A stretch of DNA of 64,000 nucleotides from Burkholderiaceae bacterium (GTDB taxonomy: Bacteria > Pseudomonadota > Gammaproteobacteria > Burkholderiales > Burkholderiaceae_C): contig JAMLIT010000017.1 in assembly GCA_023954035.1 (NCBI GenBank), forward strand, positions 1 through 64,000, written 5' to 3'. This document shows, piece after piece, positions 36,823-44,688 of the stretch. Position numbers and translations under genes: made by a program. The notes under the pieces are model-generated. The model was not told where the DNA came from, ran no database searches, and saw only the letters and a list, made by a program, of their open reading frames with translations. Each line of letters opens with the position of its first letter. Position 1 is the stretch's first letter.

Positions 36823-37938
36823 TTACAACCGCGAAAACGGGTCCACCAGCGATGCCAGCGAAGGCCCTGCTGCCGCTGCAGCCCCGCTCGCGCGCTGTGC
36901 GCGCTCGGGGGGCTCGTTTACCGGCGTGAGCGGCAGCGGCGCCATGCTGCGGCCATAGACGCGCTGCACGCGGTCCTCCAGCGTGGGGTGCGAGTCGAGC
37001 CGGCCGGCCAGGCGCGCGGCCAGGCCCTCGCCCCAGCGCCCGGCGGCCTCCACATCGACCAGCAGCATGTGCTGCACGCTGGGGTGCGCCAGGCCGCTGT
37101 GGCGTGGCCCTGGGGGCCCGGCGCGCTCGGAAGATTGGCGCTGGCCCAGTACCTTGCGCAGTACGCCGCCCAGGCCGTCCTTGCTGCGCGTCCACTGCAC
37201 GGCGCGGGCATCGGCCAGATACTCGCGCTGGCGCGAGACGGCCGCCTTGAGAATCTGGCCGGTGAGCCAGCCCGCCAGGCCGGCCAGCATGACGGCCGAG
37301 CCGAACCACCAGGCCAGGCCGCCGCGCTCGCGCATTTCGTCGCCAAAGTTGTAGACCAGCTCCAGGCCAAACACCATGCCCGCCAGGCGCATCTTCAGGC
37401 GTGTGTCGCCCTCGTGCAGGTGGCTGAGTTCGTGCGCCACCATGCCCTGCATTTCCTCGCGCGTGAGGTGGTCGAGCGCGCCCTGGGTGACGGCGAGCAC
37501 GGCGTCAGACTCGTCCCAGCCGGCAGCAAAGGCGTTGATGGCGTCCACGCGCGGCAGCACCATGATTTGCGGGCGCGGCATCTGCGCGGCAATGCACAGC
37601 TCGTCGACCACGTTGGCCAGGCGCTGCTCGGTGTGCGCAAGGCTGGCGCGCAGCTCGCGCGCACCGATGCGCTTGGCCAGCTTGACGCCGCCTGCGCGCA
37701 GGTTCGATGTTTCCACCCACCAGCCGCCCAGCACCAGCAGCAGCGATACGCCCACGTTGGCCACCAGAAAGCCCGCAGGAAACGGCAGCCGCACCGGGAG
37801 CAGCAGCGCCATCAGCCACCACGCCAGCACCAGCGAGGCGTGCACCGCCGCTACGAGCACGATGGTGGCGACGGCAAAGGCCAGCAGCAAGCGCCGCGTT
37901 TCGCTGCGCGCGTCGTGCTGTTGGTCCCAAAAGCGCAT
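36823..37938 (-). CDS. M48-family membrane metallopeptidase (HtpX-like)
   Basis: A 371-residue protein starting at MRFWDQQHDARSETRR. Two N-terminal hydrophobic segments (about 19-40 and 55-72) precede the zinc site MVAHELSHLHEGDTRLK (HExxH) and the third ligand region QREYLADARAVQ. One more hydrophobic pair lies between them. Acts in membrane protein quality control by family analogy. It is 16 bases downstream of lemA, a recurrent pairing. Confidence 0.88.
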   Translation of the reverse strand: MRFWDQQHDARSETRRLLLAFAVATIVLVAAVHASLVLAWWLMALLLPVRLPFPAGFLVANVGVSLLLVLGGWWVETSNLRAGGVKLAKRIGARELRASLAHTEQRLANVVDELCIAAQMPRPQIMVLPRVDAINAFAAGWDESDAVLAVTQGALDHLTREEMQGMVAHELSHLHEGDTRLKMRLAGMVFGLELVYNFGDEMRERGGLAWWFGSAVMLAGLAGWLTGQILKAAVSRQREYLADARAVQWTRSKDGLGGVLRKVLGQRQSSERAGPPGPRHSGLAHPSVQHMLLVDVEAAGRWGEGLAARLAGRLDSHPTLEDRVQRVYGRSMAPLPLTPVNEPPERAQRASGAAAAAGPSLASLVDPFSRL

Positions 37939-37954
37939 CGGTCTGCCGCTTGGC

Positions 37955-38548
37955 CTAGAACTGCACGCGCGGCGCGCGGCGCTCCTCCTCGCTTTGCGTC
38001 GATGCCAGCATGGCGGCGGGCGTGAACCCCGCCAGCCGCGCGACGATGAGCGTGGGGAACTGCTGGGCGGCGTTGTTGAAGTCCAGCACCTGGTCGTTGA
38101 ATGCCTGGCGCGCGAATCCGACGCGGTTTTCGGTGCTGGCAAGTTCCTCGGAGAGCTGCTGCATCGTGGCGTCGGCCTTGAGCTCGGGGTAGCGCTCGGA
38201 CACCGCCATCAAGCGTCCCAGGCTGGCGCCCAGTATGCCCTCGGCCATGGCCAGACCGCCGACTGCGCCGGCGTTGGTGGGCGCCGCGCGTGCGATGGCA
38301 GCGGCGCCCTGCGCCTGGCCACGCGCCTCGATCACCGCCTGCAGGGTGCTGGCCTCGTGCTGCAAATACCCGCGCGCGACTTCCACCAGGTTGGGAATCA
38401 GGTCATAGCGGCGCTTGAGCTGCACGTCGATCTGACCGAAGGCGTTGGCGATTCGGTTGCGCAGCTCCACCAGGCGGTTGTAGACCGAAATGGCCCACCA
38501 CATGAGTGCCGCTGCGATCGCAAGTAAAACCCAGCCTGTGCTTGTCAT
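37955..38548 (-). CDS. lemA: LemA-family protein
   Basis: A 197-residue protein with one N-terminal membrane helix (about residues 6-24). The LemA core is VYNRLVELRNRIANAFGQID, VQLKRRYDLIPNLVEVARGY, SERYPELKADATMQQLSEEL and FNDQVLDFNNAAQQFPTLIV. Function is unknown; the family forms a mostly extracytoplasmic helical bundle and often occurs with M48 peptidases, as here. Confidence 0.93.
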   Translation of the reverse strand: MTSTGWVLLAIAAALMWWAISVYNRLVELRNRIANAFGQIDVQLKRRYDLIPNLVEVARGYLQHEASTLQAVIEARGQAQGAAAIARAAPTNAGAVGGLAMAEGILGASLGRLMAVSERYPELKADATMQQLSEELASTENRVGFARQAFNDQVLDFNNAAQQFPTLIVARLAGFTPAAMLASTQSEEERRAPRVQF

Positions 38549-38611
38549 GTCGCTCCCCTCTTTTGGCTATTGCGCAAGCCGCATCTTAGAGGCAAGCTCC
38601 CCATCGACCAA

Positions 38612-38681
38612 AAAAAGAAAGAATATTAGCCTCTAGCGCTCTATCCATGAGCGTTTTTAGCTATTTATTTGATAGCTATTC
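38612..38681. repeat. Dispersed intergenic repeat (TAGCGCT / TAGCTAT family)
   Basis: Contains ATTAGCCTCTAGCGCTCTAT, CATGAGCGTTTTTAGCTAT and TTGATAGCTATTCC. Same composition as the copy at 31126-31192. It lies between lemA and the permease gene and overlaps the last two codons of the latter. Confidence 0.6.
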
Positions 38682-41195
38682 CGCCGCGCTGCGCAAGGTC
38701 TCGACCACCGGCCGCGCCAGCACCTCGCGCAGGCCCCACCAGCCGGCCAAAAGCGCCAGCACGGCACCAGCCAAGCTGCCTGCAAGCGGCACAAGGGGCG
38801 AAGCCGTCCAGGTGAAACCGAAGACGTAATGCGCCAGCGCCCAGCCCACCGCGACGGCCGCACTGCTGGCCAGAAGACCTGCGAGCAGGCCGACGCCCGC
38901 CAGCTCCGCCCGCTGCACCTGGCGCAGCAGGCCCGAGCCCGCGCCGAGCGCCCGCATGATGGCGAACTCGCGCGCGCGCTCTTCGCGCGTGGCGGTGACG
39001 GCGGCAAACAGCACCACCAAGCCTGCGGCCAGGGTGAAGGCGAAAAGGAATTCCACCGCGCGGATGACCTGGTCAAGCACGCCTTGAATCTGCGCCAGCG
39101 TGGCGCCCATGTCGACATTGGTCACGTTGGGAAAGCGCCGCACCAGCGCGTTGTCAAACCCCGGCGTCTCGGGCGCGCGGTAGGCGGCGAGGTAGGTGAT
39201 GGCGACATCGGGCATCGCGTCCACCGGGTACATGACGAAGAAGTTGGCGTGCAGCGAAGCCCAATCGACCTTGCGCAGCGAGGTGATGCGGGCCTCGGAC
39301 TGCACGCCGCCCATGTCAAAGCGCAGCCGGTCGCCAAGCTTGAGGCCCAGGGTTTTGGCCAAGCCGTCTTCCACACTGATGGCGCCGGCCTCGCCCTCTT
39401 TCCACTCGCCCCCGACGACCAGGTTGTGCGGCGGTTGCGCTGCGCTGTTGGACAGGTTGAACTCGCGCTCGACCAGGCGCTGGGCGCGCTCATCTTGGTA
39501 CTGACTTTCCTCTACCGCCTTGCCATTGATGGCGACCAGCCGCCCGCGAAACATGGGATACCAGTCGAAGCGCGCCACGCCGGCGCCTTCCAGCATGGCG
39601 CGAAAGTCTTTTGCCTGGTCGGGCTGGACGTTGATGACGAAGCGATTGGGGGCGTCCGGCGGCGTGGCCTCGCGCCAGCTGGCGATCAAGTCGGTGCGCA
39701 GCAGCACCAGCAGCACCAGCGCCAGCAAGCCCACGGCCAGGCTGCTGACCTGCACCACCGCATAGGCCGGACGCGCCGAAATCTGCCGTGTGGCCAGCAC
39801 CATCCAGCGCGGCGCGGTGGCTTCGTTCACAGTGCGGCGCAGCAGACCGACGGCGAGCCAGCTGAGCAAGGCAAACAGGAGCACAGCAGCGGCAAAACCA
39901 CCAATGGCAATCAATCCCAGGCGCAGATCCCGACTCACCACCAGCAGCAATGCCGCGAAACCCACCACGCCCAGGCTCAGCACGGCGAGCGACGCCGGCC
40001 GCAGCGCGCCCACATCGCGCCGGATGACGCGCAGCGGCGGCACCTGGGCGAGCTGCAGCACGGGCGGCAGGCCAAAGGCCGCAAGCAGCGTCATGCCGAC
40101 ACCGACGCCCAGCATTGCCGGCCACACGCTGGCAGCAGGCAGACCGGCGCTCACCAGGCCAGAGAGCAGAACGACGAAAACATGGTGGACGGCAAAACCC
40201 AGCGCGACGCCCAGCGCGCTGGCAAACAGGCCGACCAGCGCAAATTCGGTGGTGTAGCTCGCCGCGATGCGCCGCTGGCTCTGGCCGAGAACGCGCAGCA
40301 TGGCCGAGGCATCGAGGTGGCTGGCGGCAAAGGCGCGCGCCGCCAGCGCCACGGCCACGGCGGACAACATGGCCGCGAGGAGCGCCACGAGGCTGAGGAA
40401 GTTCTGCGCCCGCTCCAAGGTCTGCTTCATGTCGCTGCGGCCCGAATCGAGCGACTCCACACGGATGCCGCGCGTGCCGGGCTGCTGCAACTGCGCATCG
40501 ACGAATGCCTGAAACTCGCGCACCGGCGCGGCCGCGCCTGCCACCACCAACCGGTAGGTGACGCGGCTGGCCGGCTGCACCAGGCCGGTGGCGGGAACAT
40601 CGGCGTCGTTGACCATGACACGCGGGGAAAAACTCATGAAGCCCGCACCCCGGTCGGGTTCGAGCGTGATGACGCGGGCAATGCGCAGGCGGGCATCGCC
40701 CAGCAGCAACGGGTCACCAACCTTGAGCCCGAGCGAATCGAGCAGCGCGGGGTCCACCCAAACGTCCCCTGGCGCCGGGATTTCGCGCGTCGCAGCGCCG
40801 GGTGCATTCACTGCTGCAGCGACGCTCACGCTGCCGCGCAGCGGGTAGCCGGGCGTCACGCTCTTGAAAGCCACCAGCCGGCTGGCGCCGCCCTGCGCGT
40901 CGTCCGCGCGCGCCATGGTGGGAAAGCTCGCGCTGCGCACCGTTTGCAAGCCCAGGGTGCGGGCGCGCTCGACGATGGCGTCGGGGGTGGGGTGGTCGCT
41001 GGCGACGACAAAGTCACCGCCCAGCAGTTGCAAGGCATCGCGCTGCAGGCCGCCCTGGAGCCGGTCGGCAAAAAAACCCACGGCCGTCAGGGCCGCCACG
41101 GCGAGCGTTACCGCCACCATGAGCAGGCGCAGTTCACCGGCGCGCAGATCGCGCAGCAGGGTGCGCCAGGCCAGGCGCGCAAAGGAAAGGTTCAT
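38676..41195 (-). CDS. FtsX-like ABC transporter permease (YbbP type)
   Basis: An 839-residue membrane protein starting at MNLSFARLAWRTLLRDLRAG. It has one N-terminal helix, a large periplasmic domain, two FtsX transmembrane modules (LVALLAAMLSAVAVALAARAFAAS; LVVLFAAVTATREERAREFAIMRALGAGSG) and a C-terminal helix pair, matching YbbP-type putative lipid-export permeases. The expected ATPase (YbbA-like) and lysophospholipase genes are not adjacent. It is the last gene of the minus-strand formate dehydrogenase run, 41 bases after fdhD, but probably unrelated in function. Confidence 0.85.
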   Translation of the reverse strand: MNLSFARLAWRTLLRDLRAGELRLLMVAVTLAVAALTAVGFFADRLQGGLQRDALQLLGGDFVVASDHPTPDAIVERARTLGLQTVRSASFPTMARADDAQGGASRLVAFKSVTPGYPLRGSVSVAAAVNAPGAATREIPAPGDVWVDPALLDSLGLKVGDPLLLGDARLRIARVITLEPDRGAGFMSFSPRVMVNDADVPATGLVQPASRVTYRLVVAGAAAPVREFQAFVDAQLQQPGTRGIRVESLDSGRSDMKQTLERAQNFLSLVALLAAMLSAVAVALAARAFAASHLDASAMLRVLGQSQRRIAASYTTEFALVGLFASALGVALGFAVHHVFVVLLSGLVSAGLPAASVWPAMLGVGVGMTLLAAFGLPPVLQLAQVPPLRVIRRDVGALRPASLAVLSLGVVGFAALLLVVSRDLRLGLIAIGGFAAAVLLFALLSWLAVGLLRRTVNEATAPRWMVLATRQISARPAYAVVQVSSLAVGLLALVLLVLLRTDLIASWREATPPDAPNRFVINVQPDQAKDFRAMLEGAGVARFDWYPMFRGRLVAINGKAVEESQYQDERAQRLVEREFNLSNSAAQPPHNLVVGGEWKEGEAGAISVEDGLAKTLGLKLGDRLRFDMGGVQSEARITSLRKVDWASLHANFFVMYPVDAMPDVAITYLAAYRAPETPGFDNALVRRFPNVTNVDMGATLAQIQGVLDQVIRAVEFLFAFTLAAGLVVLFAAVTATREERAREFAIMRALGAGSGLLRQVQRAELAGVGLLAGLLASSAAVAVGWALAHYVFGFTWTASPLVPLAGSLAGAVLALLAGWWGLREVLARPVVETLRSAAE

Positions 41196-41236
41196 GAGAT
41201 GGGCTGAAAAAGCGATCAAACGTGTGCGAGGCTCGG

Positions 41237-42112
41237 CTAGCCCGCCAGCTCGGGTTGAAACAACAAGCGGTCCGCGCCGGCGTAGCAGACAAAGCGGCGG
41301 TGGGTGGCGCGGCCAATCGCGCAAAGCCCCAGTTGCTCGGCCACCGTGTGGCCCATCTGCGTCATGCCGCTGCGCGATACGACGATGGGCACGCCCATCT
41401 GGGCCGATTTGATGACCATCTCGCTGGTCAGCCGGCCGGTGGTGTAAAACACCTTGTCGCCCCCCTGCACGGTCTCGGGCTGCATCCACATCCAGCCCGC
41501 AATCGTGTCGATCGCATTGTGCCGGCCCACGTCTTCGACGAAAACCAGGAGCTCGCTGCCGCGAAACAGTGCGCAGCCATGGACCGAGCCGGCCGACTTG
41601 TACGTGCTTTCCTTGAGGCGAATGGCGTTGACCAGGCCATAGAGCTCGCTTTGGCTGATGCGGGCCGGTGGCAGCGCAATGCTGGCGATGTCGTCCATCA
41701 GCCCTCCAAACACACTCCCCTGCCCGCAACCCGTGGTGACGACGCGACTGGCAGTGCGCTCCGCGATGCGCTCTATGCCGCGGCGGGTCTTGACGGCAGC
41801 GGCGCCGACTTCCCAATCGACGGTGATGGATTCGATGTCGCCGGCATCCGTTACCAGCCGCTGATTGCGCAGATAGCCCAGCACCAGCAACTCAGGCTGT
41901 GCACCCAGCGTCATCAAGGTGACGAGTTCGCGTCGGTCGACATACACCGTCAGCGCACGCTCGGCGGGTATGTGCACCGGCTCGGATTCCCCCCGCTCAT
42001 TGATGGCCTGCACCGTGTGCGTGAGGGCCGCGCTGGCAGCAGTCAAACGCGGCAAGCCGCAGCGCCCAGGGACGGCGGCGAACAGTTCGGATGCGGGCGG
42101 CGCTGAAGGCAT
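41237..42112 (-). CDS. fdhD: Formate dehydrogenase accessory sulfurtransferase FdhD
   Basis: A 291-residue protein starting at MPSAPPASELFAAV. Family signatures: ERALTVYVDRRELVTLMTLG, EDVGRHNAIDTIAGW, VFYTTGRLTSEMVIKSAQMG and PIVVSRSGMTQMG. FdhD passes sulfur from IscS to the molybdenum cofactor. In the catalytic loop the sequence is TTGCGQGSVFGG, with one Cys where E. coli has a CxxC motif; this single-Cys form also occurs in other family members as far as I recall. It ends the formate dehydrogenase cluster. Confidence 0.93.
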   Translation of the reverse strand: MPSAPPASELFAAVPGRCGLPRLTAASAALTHTVQAINERGESEPVHIPAERALTVYVDRRELVTLMTLGAQPELLVLGYLRNQRLVTDAGDIESITVDWEVGAAAVKTRRGIERIAERTASRVVTTGCGQGSVFGGLMDDIASIALPPARISQSELYGLVNAIRLKESTYKSAGSVHGCALFRGSELLVFVEDVGRHNAIDTIAGWMWMQPETVQGGDKVFYTTGRLTSEMVIKSAQMGVPIVVSRSGMTQMGHTVAEQLGLCAIGRATHRRFVCYAGADRLLFQPELAG

Positions 42113-42166
42113 GGGGTCAGCGTAGCGCCATTTGCGCAATCACGCCGGGGGCGCTGCCCAATGCCC

Positions 42167-42535
42167 TCAGGACTTGGGTGCCGCAGCTGCCGGCTGACTG
42201 GGCGCGCCCGTGCTCGGCGGACTGTGGGCGTTGCCCGGTGGGGAGTGCGCACCCGAAGCTTCTATGGGTTTTTCGGAGGGTGGTGTATAGGCAAACGGCC
42301 CGGGGTCCACGCAGGCCGGTATGGCGGCGGCTTCCGCCGGCCGGGGGCTTCCAAACCGGGCCGCGATGCGGTCCTGCACCTGGCACAACTGGTAGGCGCC
42401 CACCTGCGCAGTCCACTTCGCGCGCGCTGCGCTCTCGGCAGCCTTGGCAGCTTCTTCTGGCGCGGGGGGCGCAAGCTTGGCCCAGGCCGACCCAATTAGG
42501 AACGTGAGGATCAGCAGAGAGAGGCTTTGTTTCAT
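42167..42535 (-). CDS. Small periplasmic protein of the formate dehydrogenase cluster
   Basis: A 122-residue protein with signal peptide MKQSLSLLILTFLIGSAWA. The mature part has a helical Ala/Glu segment, two cysteines (YQLCQVQDRIAARFG, IPACVDPGPFAY) that could form a disulfide, and a Pro/Ser/Ala-rich tail. Lies 17 bases after the gamma-subunit gene. Function unknown; expected to act in the periplasm near the enzyme. Confidence 0.75.
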   Translation of the reverse strand: MKQSLSLLILTFLIGSAWAKLAPPAPEEAAKAAESAARAKWTAQVGAYQLCQVQDRIAARFGSPRPAEAAAIPACVDPGPFAYTPPSEKPIEASGAHSPPGNAHSPPSTGAPSQPAAAAPKS

Positions 42536-42552
42536 GATGGGCCTTTCCAGTG

Positions 42553-43782
42553 TCAAGCCTGCAGCGGCGCGGTGGGCCGCTCGGGTGCGGGCGGTACTTC
42601 GCTGCTGCGCTGCGCCGGGATGCGGCCAGCGCGGATGTCTTCGGCCCACAGGCGGTGGTGCTCCATGGCCCAGCCTTCCGTGACGTAGCCGGTTTTCATG
42701 GCGCGGTACGCGCCGCGCATGCCAATGGTGCCCATGTAGATGTGGCCGATGATGAGTGCCACCATCCACAGCGCCAGGCTGGCGTGCAGCATGTGGGCCA
42801 GCTGCATCTGGCCCCGCAATTCGCCCACGCCAGGAATCAGTTTGTCGAGCACCAGACCAGAGCCCACGACCACAATGCCGGGAAGCGTGATTCCCCACCA
42901 GAACAAGCCCTTCTCGCCTGCGTTGAAACGGTGCGATGGGACCTGTTCGTCCCCGAGCAGCCCGCCCAGCCTGGTCAACCAGCGAAAGTCGGCCAGGGTT
43001 GCGATGTTGTCCTTGATGAAGATCACGACGATGAGCGCAAGCGACACCGCGAACAGCGGCCCCATGAAGTTGTGCACGTACTTGAGTGCGTAGGCCAGCC
43101 ATCCGGTGATTGTCAGGCCCAGCACCGGCAACAGAAAGAACTTGCCGAAGGCCATAACCAGGCCAGAAACCGCCAGAACGACGAAGGCAAATGCATTGGA
43201 CCAGTGCGCGGCGCGCTCGAAGGGAGTGAATCGCTCGAACTTGCGCTGGGACTCCGGGTGCCTGTGTCCCAGCGGACCTTTGGCCACAAAGAACAGGGCC
43301 AGCGCCAGCACTACGATGCCCAGCAGCGCGGCGCCATACGGAAGAATCCAGCGGTTGCGCACTTGGCGCCAGGCCTCACCGGCGTTGGTCTCGCGCATGA
43401 ACGGATAGTCGACAAACCCTTGAATCAGGTTGCCCGCCTCTGGCGCCTGGCTCGGCGGCAAGCTGCTGTAGCCAGTGGCCCCGGCAGCCACCTGGCGCCA
43501 CATGGGCGCGTTGTTGCCTGGCTGGACTCTGGCGCGCTGGCCATTGGTCTGCTCGCGGTAGCCCGGCTCGCTGCTCGCGTCGGGCTGAACTTCAAAAATG
43601 TTCTGACTTTGAATCGTGCCTTCGTCGGGTGCCCGGATGGGTCCGTTGGCGGCCGGCGCCACTGCACCGATCTGGCCCGATTGCTGCGGCCCGGCCGGCT
43701 GGGACATGGGCAACTGCGCCAGGCACGGTGCGGCGACCAATGCGGCCGCAGCCAAGAGCACAGAGGAGAGGAAATGGTTCAT
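42553..43782 (-). CDS. fdoI: Formate dehydrogenase cytochrome b556 (gamma) subunit, extended form
   Basis: A 409-residue protein starting at MNHFLSSVLLAAAALVAAPCLAQ, a signal peptide. About 115 residues of periplasmic low-complexity sequence precede the four-helix cytochrome b core (FERFTPFERAAHWSNAFAFVVL, ALKYVHNFMGPLF, QLAHMLHASLALWMVALIIGHIYMGT), which carries the haem-ligand histidines. E. coli FdoI has only about 210 residues, so the N-terminal extension is notable but common in betaproteobacteria. It moves electrons from the beta subunit to quinone. Confidence 0.92.
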   Translation of the reverse strand: MNHFLSSVLLAAAALVAAPCLAQLPMSQPAGPQQSGQIGAVAPAANGPIRAPDEGTIQSQNIFEVQPDASSEPGYREQTNGQRARVQPGNNAPMWRQVAAGATGYSSLPPSQAPEAGNLIQGFVDYPFMRETNAGEAWRQVRNRWILPYGAALLGIVVLALALFFVAKGPLGHRHPESQRKFERFTPFERAAHWSNAFAFVVLAVSGLVMAFGKFFLLPVLGLTITGWLAYALKYVHNFMGPLFAVSLALIVVIFIKDNIATLADFRWLTRLGGLLGDEQVPSHRFNAGEKGLFWWGITLPGIVVVGSGLVLDKLIPGVGELRGQMQLAHMLHASLALWMVALIIGHIYMGTIGMRGAYRAMKTGYVTEGWAMEHHRLWAEDIRAGRIPAQRSSEVPPAPERPTAPLQA

Positions 43783-43795
43783 GGGCCGCCTCCCG

Positions 43796-44023
43796 TCACG
43801 GTATGCGCGCATAGTCGTTTTGGCCGCGCTGCATGCGCGTGCGCAAGTGCTGCTCCCAACTGTTCTTGTCCCCAGGCTTCCAGCCAGCGTCGACGAAAGC
43901 ATTGCCTGCGCCATCATACGGAGCCGTATCGAGCGTGCCCCGGTTCGCTTGCGGACGCTCGCTGCAAGCGCTCAGCGCAGCGAGACACACCGCCGCGCCG
44001 ACATAAAGAGCAAGCCGACTCAT
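43796..44023 (-). CDS. Small lipoprotein between beta and gamma subunits
   Basis: A 75-residue protein with a lipobox (LALYVGAAVCLAALSAC). The mature part (APYDGAGNAFVDAGWKPGDK, then WEQHLRTRMQRGQNDYARIP) has no recognised domain. Its ATG overlaps the beta-subunit stop by four bases. Probably a membrane-tethered accessory factor of the complex. Confidence 0.75.
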   Translation of the reverse strand: MSRLALYVGAAVCLAALSACSERPQANRGTLDTAPYDGAGNAFVDAGWKPGDKNSWEQHLRTRMQRGQNDYARIP

Positions 44024-44658
44024 GATTTGCCTCCGTCTGCACCCGTGCGCGGCGCCGTGCCTTCGCCCTTTTTTGCCGTACCGTACGCCGTACCCCAGCC
44101 CCACACTTCGGCGCCCTTGCCGCGCTGGACCACACGGGTTCGGAAAATGTCGGCCACCACGTCGCCATCGCCCGCCAAAAGCGCTTTGGTGGAACACATT
44201 TCTGCGCACACCGGCAGTTTGCCCTCGGCCAGGCGGTTGCGACCGTATTTTTCGAATTCGGCCTCACTGCCACTGGCTTCCGGGCCGCCTGCGCAGAAGG
44301 TGCATTTGTCCATCTTGCCGCGCACGCCAAACGTGCCTTGCCCAGGGAACTGCGGCGCGCCAAAGGGGCAGGCATAGCTGCAGTAGCCGCAGCCAATGCA
44401 AACATCCTTGTCGTGCAGCACCACTCCCTCGTCGGTGCGATAAAAGCAATTCACCGGGCACACCGCCATGCAGGGTGCATCGCTGCAGTGCATGCAGGCG
44501 ACGGAAATGGATTTTTCGCCCGGCACGCCGTCGTTCAGCGTCACCACGCGGCGGCGATTGACCCCCCATGGGACCTCATGCTCGTTCTTGCAGGCCGTGA
44601 CGCAGCCGTTGCATTCGATGCAGCGCTCGGCGTCGCAGATGAACTTCATTCTTGCCAT
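44020..44658 (-). CDS. fdoH: Formate dehydrogenase iron-sulfur (beta) subunit
   Basis: A 212-residue protein with four [4Fe-4S] cysteine sets: CIECNGCVTACKNEHEVPWG, CMHCSDAPCMAVCPVNC, CIGCGYCSYACPFGAP and CTFCAGGP with CAEMC. It relays electrons between the alpha and gamma subunits. Unlike E. coli FdoH (about 300 residues) it lacks the C-terminal membrane helix, so anchoring depends on the gamma subunit. Confidence 0.94.
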   Translation of the reverse strand: MARMKFICDAERCIECNGCVTACKNEHEVPWGVNRRRVVTLNDGVPGEKSISVACMHCSDAPCMAVCPVNCFYRTDEGVVLHDKDVCIGCGYCSYACPFGAPQFPGQGTFGVRGKMDKCTFCAGGPEASGSEAEFEKYGRNRLAEGKLPVCAEMCSTKALLAGDGDVVADIFRTRVVQRGKGAEVWGWGTAYGTAKKGEGTAPRTGADGGKS

Positions 44659-44688
44659 TGCATATCTCCTGCTCGCGCGGTCCGCCGC

